From contig DASZTT010000170.1 in the NCBI GenBank assembly GCA_035547895.1, positions 1-29,542 of the forward strand: DNA of 29,542 nt. The letters run 5' to 3'. Origin of the DNA: 66-474 sp035547895 (GTDB taxonomy: Bacteria > Pseudomonadota > Gammaproteobacteria > Xanthomonadales > Rhodanobacteraceae). The position numbers and the translations under genes were made by a program. The notes beneath the pieces were generated by a model that saw nothing but the letters and a program-made list of their open reading frames with translations, searched no databases and was not told where the DNA came from. Positions within the stretch are counted from its first letter, which is position 1. Each line of letters begins with the position of its first letter. Shown here one piece after another: positions 8,127 to 15,223 of the stretch.

Positions 8127-9167
8127 TCAGACCGCCATTACACCATCGGGAAGCTGCATCGTCATGCAATGCAGGCTGCCGTTCTGCCAGATGAGCGGGC
8201 GGCACGGGACCTGGACGACTTCGCGGCCCGGGTGCGCGAGTGCGATGGTCTGCGCGGCCGCATCATCGACGGCACCCCCGTATGCGGGCACCAGCACCGC
8301 GCCGTTGACGATCAGGTAGTTTGCGTAGGACGCCGCAAGCCGGCGGCCTTCATCCATGATCGGCTTCGGCCACGGCAGATCGAAAAGCCGGTACGGCTTG
8401 CCGCCGGACGTGCGCAGCGCTTCGATTTCGCGGCGCATCGCGGCGAGTTCGGCGTAATGCGGATCGTCGGGATCGCCGCAGGCCTGGAACACGATCGCGT
8501 CGTCGGGCGCGAAGCGCGCCAGGGTGTCGACGTGTGCGTCGGTGTCGTCGCCTTGCAGGTAACCGTGGTCGAGCCACAGCACGCGCTGCGCAGCCAGCGC
8601 GTTGCGCAGCGTGAGTTCGATCCGTTCACGCGACTGGTCGGGATGGCGTTGCCGAAGGCATGTCCACGTGGTGAGGATCGTGCCGCGCCCGTCGGATTCG
8701 ATGGCGCCGCCTTCCAGCGCGAAATCGATGGGCGCGCGTTCGGCATCGCGGAACAGCGACTGCGCGTGCAGCCGTTCGACCAGGCGATCGTCGTCGCCGG
8801 CCTCGAACTTGCCGCCCCAGCCGGTGAAACGGAAATCATCCAGCACGAAGCGACCGTCGGTATCGCGCAAGGTGATCGGACCGGAATCCCGCAGCCAGGT
8901 ATCGTCGTAGGGAATCTCCACGAAGCGCACGCGTTCAAGGTCGGCGCCGGCTTCGCGCAGGCACTCGGCGGCGTGCGCGCCGATTTCGGCGTCGGGCGTG
9001 CAGACGATCGCGGTTTCGAAACGCGTGATCGCGGCGATCAGCGCAGCGCAGGTGCCCTCGACGGCATCGAGCCGCTCGGCCCAGTCGGTGCCGGCGTGCG
9101 GCCAGGCGAGCAATACCGCGGACTGCGGCTCCCATTCGGCAGGCAGTCGCAAGGAAGAATCGATCAT
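8127..9167 (-). CDS. aguA: Agmatine deiminase
   Basis: 346 residues, normal for the family. Motifs: AVLLAWPHAGTDW near the N-terminus, DDTWLRDSGP at 88-97, LEGGAIESDGRGT at 151-163, GDDTDAHVDTLARF around H212, and the catalytic cysteine C334 in NGSLHCMTMQLP. It hydrolyses agmatine to N-carbamoylputrescine and ammonia. Compared with my memory of other AguA proteins, the segment after LTT and the residues before the catalytic Cys (NGSLHC rather than GGNIHC) are somewhat divergent, but Asp, His and Cys are kept. First gene of the operon. There is no good Shine-Dalgarno; a short stem-loop lies just upstream of the start. Confidence 0.93.
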   Translation of the reverse strand: MIDSSLRLPAEWEPQSAVLLAWPHAGTDWAERLDAVEGTCAALIAAITRFETAIVCTPDAEIGAHAAECLREAGADLERVRFVEIPYDDTWLRDSGPITLRDTDGRFVLDDFRFTGWGGKFEAGDDDRLVERLHAQSLFRDAERAPIDFALEGGAIESDGRGTILTTWTCLRQRHPDQSRERIELTLRNALAAQRVLWLDHGYLQGDDTDAHVDTLARFAPDDAIVFQACGDPDDPHYAELAAMRREIEALRTSGGKPYRLFDLPWPKPIMDEGRRLAASYANYLIVNGAVLVPAYGGAVDDAAAQTIALAHPGREVVQVPCRPLIWQNGSLHCMTMQLPDGVMAV

Positions 9168-9179
9168 GGCGAAATCGTT

Positions 9180-9196
9180 CCGCTCGTTCGGAGCGG
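9180..9196. other. Stem-loop just upstream of aguA start
   Basis: CCGCTC (9180-9185) and GAGCGG (9191-9196) pair with a 5-base loop, 13 bases before the aguA ATG on the minus strand. Since no Shine-Dalgarno is visible, the hairpin may sit where the ribosome would load. Function unknown. Confidence 0.35.
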
Positions 9197-9231
9197 CTGT
9201 TGTGGAAAGTCAGGCCAGGGAAGGCCGTTCT

Positions 9232-9247
9232 GGCGATCGGGATCGCC
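9232..9247. other. Palindrome GGCGATC-GG-GATCGCC upstream of aguA
   Basis: Seven-base inverted repeats separated by two bases, 65-80 bp upstream of the aguA start. This could be an operator for the agu operon or part of the cluster of small repeats that fills 9232-9315. No regulator gene lies next to the operon in this window. Confidence 0.35.
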
Positions 9248-9258
9248 GGACAACCATA

Positions 9259-9288
9259 CTCGCCGGATTATCGCTCGCCGGATTATCG
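9259..9288. repeat. Perfect 15-bp tandem repeat, two copies
   Basis: CTCGCCGGATTATCG occurs at 9259-9273 and again at 9274-9288 with no mismatch, followed by AGCGAGG, which can pair back with the repeat ends. On the minus strand each copy contains GATAAT, a fair -10 hexamer, so the repeat may double a promoter element for aguA. The region 9168-9317 has no gene. Confidence 0.75.
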
Positions 9289-9297
9289 AGCGAGGCG

Positions 9298-9315
9298 GCG
9301 ACCAGGGATGATCGC
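9298..9315 (-). other. Stem-loop copy 1, right after the stop of the BamE-like gene
   Basis: Plus strand GCGACCA-GGGA-TGATCGC; read on the minus strand it forms a 7-bp stem (one G-U pair) with loop TCCC, starting two bases after the TGA at 9318-9320. It differs at one position from the stem-loop at 9855-9872 after rpmJ. No T-tract follows, so it is not a classic intrinsic terminator; a 3'-end protecting hairpin or a dispersed repeat is possible. Confidence 0.6.
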
Positions 9316-9317
9316 AC

Positions 9318-9641
9318 TCACAAACTGTGCGGGCCGGGCGTCCGCAGCACCGAATGAATCACATGGCTGTATTCGAAATACACGATGTACTTTGGATATT
9401 CCCAGCGATGGATCGGCGGCTGGTGCTTGGAGCTGCCGCCGCGGGTGGCCAGCACCTTAAGCGGCGCGCCGTATTCGCGCCTCACTTGGTCCATGGTCAT
9501 GCCTCGTTTGGGCATGTTGTACTGCTGCTCCTGCTTCACCTTCATGCGCAGGCTTTCGGCATGGGCGTTGGCGGGCAGCAGCAGAGGCGCGGATGCCAGT
9601 GCAAGGGTTGCGGCGATCAAACTGGTAGCGATGCGTTTCAT
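9318..9641 (-). CDS. Small periplasmic protein, BamE/SmpA-OmlA-like
   Basis: 107 residues with a clear signal peptide (MKRIA, hydrophobic run, PANAHA/E cleavage after residue 28). The mature part carries MPKRGMTMDQVRREYGAP, the helix-turn pattern at the start of BamE-like (SmpA/OmlA) domains, and ends in a beta-rich region, IHRWEYPKYIVYFEYSHVIHSVL, as in those domains. It has no lipobox, so it is not BamE itself; an unnamed relative found in the Xanthomonadales is my reading. GGGGAAG lies upstream of the start. It is followed immediately by a stem-loop that recurs after rpmJ. Confidence 0.8.
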   Translation of the reverse strand: MKRIATSLIAATLALASAPLLLPANAHAESLRMKVKQEQQYNMPKRGMTMDQVRREYGAPLKVLATRGGSSKHQPPIHRWEYPKYIVYFEYSHVIHSVLRTPGPHSL

Positions 9642-9680
9642 GGCCTTGCTTCCCCAGGGCGCCCCGTGCGCCGATGTGCC

Positions 9681-9689
9681 TTTGTAGCA
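9681..9689 (-). promoter_or_regulatory. Extended -10 promoter candidate for the BamE-like gene
   Basis: On the minus strand the sequence reads TGC-TACAAA, the extended -10 form (TGn plus a -10 hexamer), about 40 bases before the ATG at 9641. No good -35 is seen, as often with extended -10 promoters. It lies just after the upstream terminator, so the gene likely has its own transcript. Confidence 0.4.
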
Positions 9690-9727
9690 AAAACCGCCTG
9701 AACGCGCCAGCGAATGCGGTCACGAAA

Positions 9728-9747
9728 AAGGCCGCTTGCGCGGCCTT
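9728..9747 (-). terminator. Intrinsic terminator after rpmJ and its 3' region
   Basis: AAGGCCGC and GCGGCCTT pair perfectly (8 bp, loop of four). On the minus strand the stem is followed by a run of T (GGCCTTTTTCG), a standard Rho-independent terminator. It is 130 bases beyond the rpmJ stop, leaving a long folded 3' segment. Confidence 0.85.
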
Positions 9748-9875
9748 CTCCATGCGTACTGTCGAAGCAGCTGCGGGCGGAAATCAGGGCGGGGGTGCCC
9801 GCATTCCGACCAACGACCTCGTAACCATCACCTTGCGGAAACGTCGGCGCCTCCGCGATCAGGGATGATCGCAAA
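9748..9875 (-). other. Folded non-coding segment between rpmJ stop and its terminator (possible small RNA)
   Basis: No convincing protein gene lies here. Read on the minus strand, it holds the 7-bp stem-loop at 9855-9872, then GCGGA/TCCGC (about 9835-9856, an alternative partner to the first stem), then TGCGGGC/GCCCGCA (9772-9803, 7-bp stem), then the terminator. This dense pairing suggests a structured 3' UTR or a separate small RNA. The look of the segment (GGAATGCGGGCACC followed by a terminator) reminds me of C4-type antisense RNAs of phage origin, but that is memory and not a match I can test. An open frame covers 9638-9874 with a TTG start; I do not think it is translated. Confidence 0.3.
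9855..9872 (-). other. Stem-loop copy 2, right after the rpmJ stop
   Basis: GCGATCA-GGGA-TGATCGC on the plus strand, a perfect 7-bp stem with a 4-base loop, three bases beyond the rpmJ stop codon (9876-9878). It is 17 of 18 bases identical to the stem-loop after the BamE-like gene. Confidence 0.6.
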
Positions 9876-10001
9876 TTACCTTTGACGTGCCTTGAAGCGC
9901 GGGTTGCTCTTGCAAATCACGAACACCTTGCCGCGCCGGCGCACGACCTTGCAGTCGCGGTGCCGCTGCTTGGCGGACTTCAGGGAAGAAAGCACCTTCA
10001 C
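9876..10001 (-). CDS. rpmJ: Ribosomal protein L36, C-minus (YkgO-like) form, GTG start
   Basis: 41 residues from GTG at 10001, beginning KVLSSLKSAKQRHRDCK and ending ICKSNPRFKARQR. A GAGGAG site lies at the right distance. The zinc-binding L36 has four ligands (three Cys and one His); here only C17 and C30 remain and the first Cys and the His are absent, as in the zinc-independent paralogue YkgO. L36 is the smallest large-subunit protein and binds 23S rRNA. As a lone gene away from the spc operon it may be the alternative L36, but I cannot see whether a second copy exists. Divergent from transketolase with its own promoter. Confidence 0.95.
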   Translation of the reverse strand: MKVLSSLKSAKQRHRDCKVVRRRGKVFVICKSNPRFKARQR

Positions 10002-10043
10002 GGCGGGACTCCTCGGAACGATCTGACCGAAACAAAGCGGGAA

Positions 10044-10072
10044 AGTGTAGCGTGCGTAGACACTTGCCGCAA
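10044..10072 (-). promoter_or_regulatory. Predicted sigma-70 promoter of rpmJ
   Basis: On the minus strand: TTGCGG (10072-10067), 17-bp spacer, TACACT (10049-10044). It lies about 43 bases upstream of the GTG start. The -35 is the same hexamer as in the rpsP promoter candidate. Confidence 0.5.
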
Positions 10073-10077
10073 GCCTG

Positions 10078-10106
10078 CGGACACGCCCCAACCGGGCGGG
10101 TATCCT
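10078..10106 (+). promoter_or_regulatory. Predicted sigma-70 promoter of transketolase
   Basis: CGGACA (10078-10083), 17-bp spacer, TATCCT (10101-10106). The start of transcription would be near 10113, giving a leader of about 32 bases containing GGAG before the GTG start. Confidence 0.4.
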
Positions 10107-10144
10107 ACGGGGTTTCGCGCCCAAACCTGCCGGAGTGAACCGCC

Positions 10145-12184
10145 GTGGCTGCCGATCTCGACCAGACTTGCGTCAACACCATCCGCTTCCTGTCGGTGGA
10201 CATGGTGCAAAAGGCCAACAGTGGCCATCCCGGCCTGCCGCTGGGTGCCGCGCCGATGGCGTACGTGTTGTGGACCCGGTTCCTGAAGCACAACCCCGTT
10301 GATCCACACTGGGTCGATCGCGACCGTTTCGTGCTGTCGGCGGGCCACGGTTCGGCGCTGCTCTACAGCTTGCTGTACCTGACCGGTTACGACCTGTCCC
10401 TCGACGACATCAAGCAGTTTCGCCAGTGGGGCAGCAAGACGCCGGGCCATCCCGAACGCGGCCACACGGCGGGGGTTGAGGTCACTACCGGCCCGCTGGG
10501 CCAGGGCATGGCCAATGCGGTGGGCATGGCAATGGCGGAGGCGCAGCTTGCCGCACGCTACAACCGCGACGGCCACAAGGTGATCGATCACCACACGTAC
10601 GCGATCGTCAGCGACGGCGATTTGATGGAAGGCGTCACCTCGGAAGCCGCGTCGCTGGCCGGGCACCTGAAGCTCGGCAAATTGATCTGTTTGTACGACG
10701 ACAACTACGTGACGCTGGCGGCCGGCACCGACATCACCTTCACCGAGAACCGCGCCGCGCGCTTCAAGGCCTATGGCTGGCACGTGCAGACGGTCGAGAA
10801 CGGCAACGACCTCGAGGCCATCGAAAAAGCGCTCAAGCGGGCCAAGGGCAAGAAGGACCAGCCGTCGATGATCCTGGTGCGCACGCACATCGGCTTTGGT
10901 TCACCGTTGCAGGACAGCTACAAGGCGCACGGCTCGCCGCTGGGCGCCGACAATGTCATCAAGACCAAGCAGAAGCTCGGCTGGCCCGAGCAGCCGGCCT
11001 TCCTGGTGCCGGACGAAGCGCTGGCGCATTTCCGCGAGGCTCAGAAGAAGGGCAAAGGCGCCGAGGCCGGCTGGAAACGCCGCTGGAACAAATATGCCAA
11101 GGCTTTTCCGGAGCTTGCGGCGGAATTGCAAGCCTCGTTCGAAGGCAAATTGCCGGCCGGCTGGGACGCCGACGTGCCGGTGTTCCCGGCCGACCCCAAG
11201 GGCCTTGCCACGCGCGTCGCGGGCGGCAAGGTGCTGTCGGCGATCGCCCCGAAGCTGCCGGCCATCAGCGGCGGCTCGGCCGATCTCGATCCCTCCACGC
11301 ATACGGCAGTGAAGGGTCTGGGCGTGTTCTCGCCCGGCAAGGAACCCGACGAACAGGGCGACACCGACGAAGTATGGAGTTATGCCGGCCGCAACCTCCA
11401 CTTCGGCGTGCGCGAGCACACGATGGGTTCGATCGCCAACGGCATGGCCGCGCATGGCGGCTTCATTCCATACACCGCCACCTTCATGGTGTTCTCCGAT
11501 TACATGCGTCCGCCGATGCGCCTGGCCGCGATCATGGGCCTGCGCGTCATCAACGTGTTCACGCATGATTCGATCGCAGTGGGCGAAGACGGCCCGACCC
11601 ACGAACCGGTCGAGCAACTGGCGGGCCTGCGGTCCGTGCCGAACCTCAACGTGATCCGTCCGGGCGACGCCAACGAAACCGCGGTCGCATGGAAGGTCGC
11701 GATCGAAACGTCCGATCGTCCGACGGCTCTGATCCTGTCACGCCAGAACGTACCGACGCTGGACCGCTCGAAGTTCGCCAGCGCCGAGGGTGTGCGAAAG
11801 GGCGCGTACGTGCTGCTGGATTGCGAGGGCGAGCCGCAACTGATCGTGATCGGCACCGGTGCGGAAACCGGACTGGTCGCGCAAGCCGTCGAAAAACTGC
11901 AAGCCGAAGGCATCAAGGCCCGCGCGGTGTCGATGCCGAGCTGGGAATTGTTCGCGGAGCAGGATCAGTCGTACCGCGATTCCGTGCTGCCGCCGAACGT
12001 ACACGCGCGGCTCGCGGTGGAGGCGGGCTGCCGCGAAGGCTGGGAACGCTGGGTCGGCGACCACGGCGCGGGAATCGGCGTGAACCGCTACGGTGCGTCC
12101 GCGCCTGGCGAACTGGTGCTGGAAAAGTACGGCTTTACCGTCGACAACGTGATCGCGAAGGCGAAGGCGCTGCTGGGCGGCTGA
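10145..12184 (+). CDS. tkt: Transketolase, GTG start
   Basis: 679 residues, full length. It transfers two-carbon ketol units between sugar phosphates in the pentose phosphate pathway, using thiamine diphosphate and Mg. Visible features: SGHPGLPLG with H28, AGHGS with H68, GPLGQG, the diphosphate/metal motif SDGDLMEG at 156-163 closing at N187, then the pyrimidine-binding domain (FGVREHTMGSIANGMAAHGG, and EDGPTHEPVEQLAGLRS). The C-terminal domain ends LEKYGFTVDNVIAKAKALL. GTG at 10145 is the only start matching the family N-terminus. In many gammaproteobacteria tkt is next to gapA or epd; here it stands alone, divergent from rpmJ. Confidence 0.97.
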   Translation: MAADLDQTCVNTIRFLSVDMVQKANSGHPGLPLGAAPMAYVLWTRFLKHNPVDPHWVDRDRFVLSAGHGSALLYSLLYLTGYDLSLDDIKQFRQWGSKTPGHPERGHTAGVEVTTGPLGQGMANAVGMAMAEAQLAARYNRDGHKVIDHHTYAIVSDGDLMEGVTSEAASLAGHLKLGKLICLYDDNYVTLAAGTDITFTENRAARFKAYGWHVQTVENGNDLEAIEKALKRAKGKKDQPSMILVRTHIGFGSPLQDSYKAHGSPLGADNVIKTKQKLGWPEQPAFLVPDEALAHFREAQKKGKGAEAGWKRRWNKYAKAFPELAAELQASFEGKLPAGWDADVPVFPADPKGLATRVAGGKVLSAIAPKLPAISGGSADLDPSTHTAVKGLGVFSPGKEPDEQGDTDEVWSYAGRNLHFGVREHTMGSIANGMAAHGGFIPYTATFMVFSDYMRPPMRLAAIMGLRVINVFTHDSIAVGEDGPTHEPVEQLAGLRSVPNLNVIRPGDANETAVAWKVAIETSDRPTALILSRQNVPTLDRSKFASAEGVRKGAYVLLDCEGEPQLIVIGTGAETGLVAQAVEKLQAEGIKARAVSMPSWELFAEQDQSYRDSVLPPNVHARLAVEAGCREGWERWVGDHGAGIGVNRYGASAPGELVLEKYGFTVDNVIAKAKALLGG

Positions 12185-12225
12185 ATTAAGCGGGAGCCTC
12201 ATCTATATCCGGAGCGACGCCACTG

Positions 12226-12256
12226 AACCAGCGCGCCGCGGCGCGGTCACCTGGTT
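12226..12256. other. Nested palindrome downstream of transketolase
   Basis: AACCAG (12226-12231) and CTGGTT (12251-12256) enclose the perfect 14-bp palindrome CGCGCCGCGGCGCG (12232-12245). It begins 42 bases after the tkt stop. There is no T-run after it on the plus strand, so it is at best a weak terminator or a cruciform. The rest of 12185-12350 shows only the GGAGG ribosome site of the next gene. Confidence 0.35.
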
Positions 12257-12350
12257 GGCCGTGGGTGGACATGTTTGCGGATCCAGCAAGTCCAAAATGG
12301 CGCGTCAATGACTCTTCCACGGATAGGGTCGGCTCATTGGAGGCACGATC

Positions 12351-13034
12351 GTGAACATTGTCCGAAGCTTCTTCCTGCTCGTGCCGATTCTCGTTGCAGG
12401 CCAAGCGTCCGCAATCGAGCCATACACGTGCCAGAACGAGCCGAACGCAGCCAGTGACATAAAACTTGCCGAAATCGTCGGGACTCCTGGCGCAAGGGTC
12501 AACTTCAGGTTGGATGGAATTGGTTGCCCTGATGCCCCTTCTTGCATCGTTCCCAAGCCTTTTCTGTCGAGCGGCAAGCGCGTACTGGTGACCCAGACGA
12601 CGGAGGGGTGGGCGTGTGCGTGGGGTCTGATTGGCCAATCCGACCAATGGGGGTTCCAAGGCTGGATATCTGCGAAGGCAATAAAGTTTCTCGATGTGAC
12701 GCGTCATCCCCATCTTCGAGATTGGATCGGAACATGGAAGCTGGATGGCGTCGATCAACTAAAGATCAGTGCGTCCAATGCCGGAACTTTGCGGGTAACC
12801 GGCGAAGCTCGTTGGTACGGTCCTGTTATCAATGGCGAGCGGGACGTTCACTATGGCAGTCTGGATGGTCACGCAACTCCAGTCGGCAGCAGACTTTACA
12901 TAGGTCGCAATCTTTCGAAGGACCAATGCAAAGCGACTCTCTTGTTGATCGATGGCTACCTCGTGGTCACTGACAACAATCAGTGTGGCGGAGTCAACGC
13001 GCGTTTCAATGGCGTGTTCAAGAAAGAGCGGTAG
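12351..13034 (+). CDS. Secreted protein of unknown function, GTG start, lower GC
   Basis: 227 residues from GTG at 12351, with GGAGG seven bases upstream. The signal peptide is clear (FFLLVPILVAGQASA/I, cleaved after about residue 21). The middle part (VLVTQTTEGWACAW ... GFQGWISAKAIKFLD) resembles bacterial SH3-like surface domains. The C-terminal part is a beta-rich module that starts IGTWKLDG and ends TDNNQCGGVNARFNGVFKK, a pattern I associate with a family of uncharacterised proteobacterial exported proteins. Six cysteines in the mature part could form disulfides. Base composition is visibly less GC-rich than both neighbours, which may mark recent acquisition. No function can be named. Confidence 0.8.
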   Translation: MNIVRSFFLLVPILVAGQASAIEPYTCQNEPNAASDIKLAEIVGTPGARVNFRLDGIGCPDAPSCIVPKPFLSSGKRVLVTQTTEGWACAWGLIGQSDQWGFQGWISAKAIKFLDVTRHPHLRDWIGTWKLDGVDQLKISASNAGTLRVTGEARWYGPVINGERDVHYGSLDGHATPVGSRLYIGRNLSKDQCKATLLLIDGYLVVTDNNQCGGVNARFNGVFKKER

Positions 13035-13117
13035 CATTTGCCCCGCCTAGAGCCACGTCGATTCAAGATTAATACGATCCGTAGAAGCGCGGCGCCCCGT
13101 TTGAAATCGAAACGCGC

Positions 13118-15142
13118 CTACTGCTCCTTGATCTTCACGCCCTTCAACAACAAATCCAGCTTCTGCTTCATCTCGGCCTGCGGCTGCGTACCGGGCTGGT
13201 AGACGTAGGCGGTGTAGAGCACGGACGGCTTGTCGCCGTTCGCGGGCGGCACCACCGCGTTGATCTTGGTCATGTCGTTTTCGCTGTAGGCCTGTCCGTC
13301 GTAGGGATGCTGGCGGCCCTCGATCTTCTTCCAGAAACTCTGGTAACTGTCATCGAGGTCGGCGGGCGGCGCCTGGTTGCGCAGCAGGCTCACCCAATGA
13401 TGGTCGTGGTTGTCCTCGGCCAGCCACACTTGCCCGACGTCCCACACGGCCTTGCCGTCGCGGTCCGGGTAGAAGGTGAAGCCGAGTGTCAGCACGCTGC
13501 CGGCGTCGATCTTCTGCAGGTCGGGCGTGAGCGAGAACGCCAGGCGCGACGAGTCGTAGCGGAACGACTTGCCGTAGTCGAACGCGACGCGGATGTTCCT
13601 GAACGCGTCGGGCAGCAATTCCGGGTCCGCAAGAAACGTCTTCCACTGCGCCAGCGTGCCGTCGTAGGGCAGCGTCACGAAATCGGTGAGCGCCTGCATG
13701 TTGATGGTGGTGTCGTGCTTGGAGGTGGCTGGCTCGATGCGCATCAGCATCGCGTAGCCATCCGGCGTCGGCAGCGCGAACACGCTGGCGTAGCCGTCGG
13801 CGTACGGCACGGGCCAGCGCCAAACCTGCCAGTGGCGTCCCCAGCGGTCGCTCCAGGTTTCCGTGGTGCCGGGATTGCCCAGCGACGTCACCAGAATGCG
13901 TTCCGGCCCGATGCTGCGCTTCAGGAAGCCGGTTTTGAGCAGCATGTCCATCACGGCCCTGGGATCGTGGTGGAAGCTCGCCTCGGAAACATTGTCCGGC
14001 TTGCGAAGGTGGAACAGGATGTTCTGCGCGGCAACCCCGCCTTCGACGAAACCGTTGGCGGGCAGCGTGATCTTGATGTTCGAATGTCCACTGGTCGTCC
14101 ACACGCCGTCGCTGTTGCGCGTGACGAGTTGCGGGAAATCGTCCATCGACGGCCCGCTGTACAGCAACTGGTGCGAACCGTTGCCGTTGGGGAACAGGTT
14201 GGCGGATTGCTGGTCCAGCAGCGCTTTCAGCTGCGAATCCAGGAACGGATGGAAGGCGTTGGCGTAGGCCGCGAAGAAACCGGATACCGAAAGCGGCAAC
14301 TTGAAGTCGCCCTTGAAGGTGCCGCTGAGCGTCGAATCGAACACGTCGAACTGGTACGACATGCGCTTGTCGAAACGGGCGAGGTCCTTGGGCGCGTCCA
14401 GCACTTCGCCCATCGGCAGCGCGTAGTTGAGGTTTTCGTTGGGCGATTTCATCAGCACCACGCCGATCACCTTGCCGCTTTGGTCCAGCAGCGGGCCGCC
14501 GCTGTTGCCGGGTGATGCGGCGGCCGAAAAGCGGATCCACTTCCACTGCCCGTCCTGGTCTTCGGGCGTGTTCGAGGTGTAGAGGCCGTTACGGATCACC
14601 ACGCCAGTGCCGAGTGCATTGCCAACGGAATAGACGACCTGGTTGAGTCCGGGCCTGGTGTCGACCGCGAGCGGGGTGATCTTCGGCGGATCCTTGAGCG
14701 AGAACACCACGAAATCACGGCGCAGCGCGAATTTCTCGATCTTGTCGATCGCGTACACCTTGCCCGATGCGTCGCGCAACTCCGGCGGTCCCCACAGGCT
14801 CTGGTAGCCGACCATGAAGACGTGGGCGGCGGTGACGTAGGTGTTCGGGCCGATCGCGAACGCCGTGCCGATGGAGTAGTACTTGTCGGTGCGCTCCTGG
14901 TACGGCAACAAGTCCATCGGCAGGGGTTTTTCGTAGGTCAGCGTGTCTGCCGGCTTGGCAGCGACGACTTCGAAAGTCGCCGACTGGATTTCCGGCAACA
15001 AGGACGGATCGAGCGTCGAATCGGCACGCGCGGTGCCGATCGAAAGCTGCGTCAAGCCCAGCGCCAGAAAGGCACAAGCGAAAAGGCGCGCGAACCGATG
15101 CGCGCCTGCATTCCACCCCTGCGTGGAACCGGTCGAGGACAT
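13118..15142 (-). CDS. Secreted trypsin-fold serine protease with long uncharacterised C-terminal part
   Basis: 674 residues from ATG at 15142; GGAG lies eight bases upstream and a signal peptide follows (FARLFACAFLALGLTQL ... TARA/D, cleavage near residue 40). The chymotrypsin-like triad is visible: H107 in VTAAHVF, D143 in RRDFVVFSL and S214 in SPGNSGGPLL. After about residue 250 come more than 400 residues with no PDZ domain I can see and no motif I recognise, ending VLYTAYVYQPGTQPQAEM. Substrate unknown; the location is periplasmic or outside the cell. Downstream (13091-13118) GGCG/CGCC and CGTTT/AAACG pair around a small loop and may end transcription from both sides, without a T-run. 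Confidence 0.85.
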   Translation of the reverse strand: MSSTGSTQGWNAGAHRFARLFACAFLALGLTQLSIGTARADSTLDPSLLPEIQSATFEVVAAKPADTLTYEKPLPMDLLPYQERTDKYYSIGTAFAIGPNTYVTAAHVFMVGYQSLWGPPELRDASGKVYAIDKIEKFALRRDFVVFSLKDPPKITPLAVDTRPGLNQVVYSVGNALGTGVVIRNGLYTSNTPEDQDGQWKWIRFSAAASPGNSGGPLLDQSGKVIGVVLMKSPNENLNYALPMGEVLDAPKDLARFDKRMSYQFDVFDSTLSGTFKGDFKLPLSVSGFFAAYANAFHPFLDSQLKALLDQQSANLFPNGNGSHQLLYSGPSMDDFPQLVTRNSDGVWTTSGHSNIKITLPANGFVEGGVAAQNILFHLRKPDNVSEASFHHDPRAVMDMLLKTGFLKRSIGPERILVTSLGNPGTTETWSDRWGRHWQVWRWPVPYADGYASVFALPTPDGYAMLMRIEPATSKHDTTINMQALTDFVTLPYDGTLAQWKTFLADPELLPDAFRNIRVAFDYGKSFRYDSSRLAFSLTPDLQKIDAGSVLTLGFTFYPDRDGKAVWDVGQVWLAEDNHDHHWVSLLRNQAPPADLDDSYQSFWKKIEGRQHPYDGQAYSENDMTKINAVVPPANGDKPSVLYTAYVYQPGTQPQAEMKQKLDLLLKGVKIKEQ

Positions 15143-15223
15143 TGGGAGACTCCGAAAAGGAAACGATGCCGCAAACGCGCGGATGTTTGCACAACGCCGT
15201 GCCGCTTGCACGCGCTTCGTGCG

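Noticed and set aside
9638..9874. 78-codon frame (TTG start) through the rpmJ 3' region
   Set aside because: It runs through three stems, a terminator and the promoter of the next gene, with no ribosome site. It is better read as structured RNA, although relatives of this conceptual peptide may be annotated as hypothetical proteins.
12186..12758. 190-codon minus-strand frame over the secreted unknown protein
   Set aside because: No signal, no motif and no ribosome site; the plus frame has GGAGG, a GTG start and a signal peptide.
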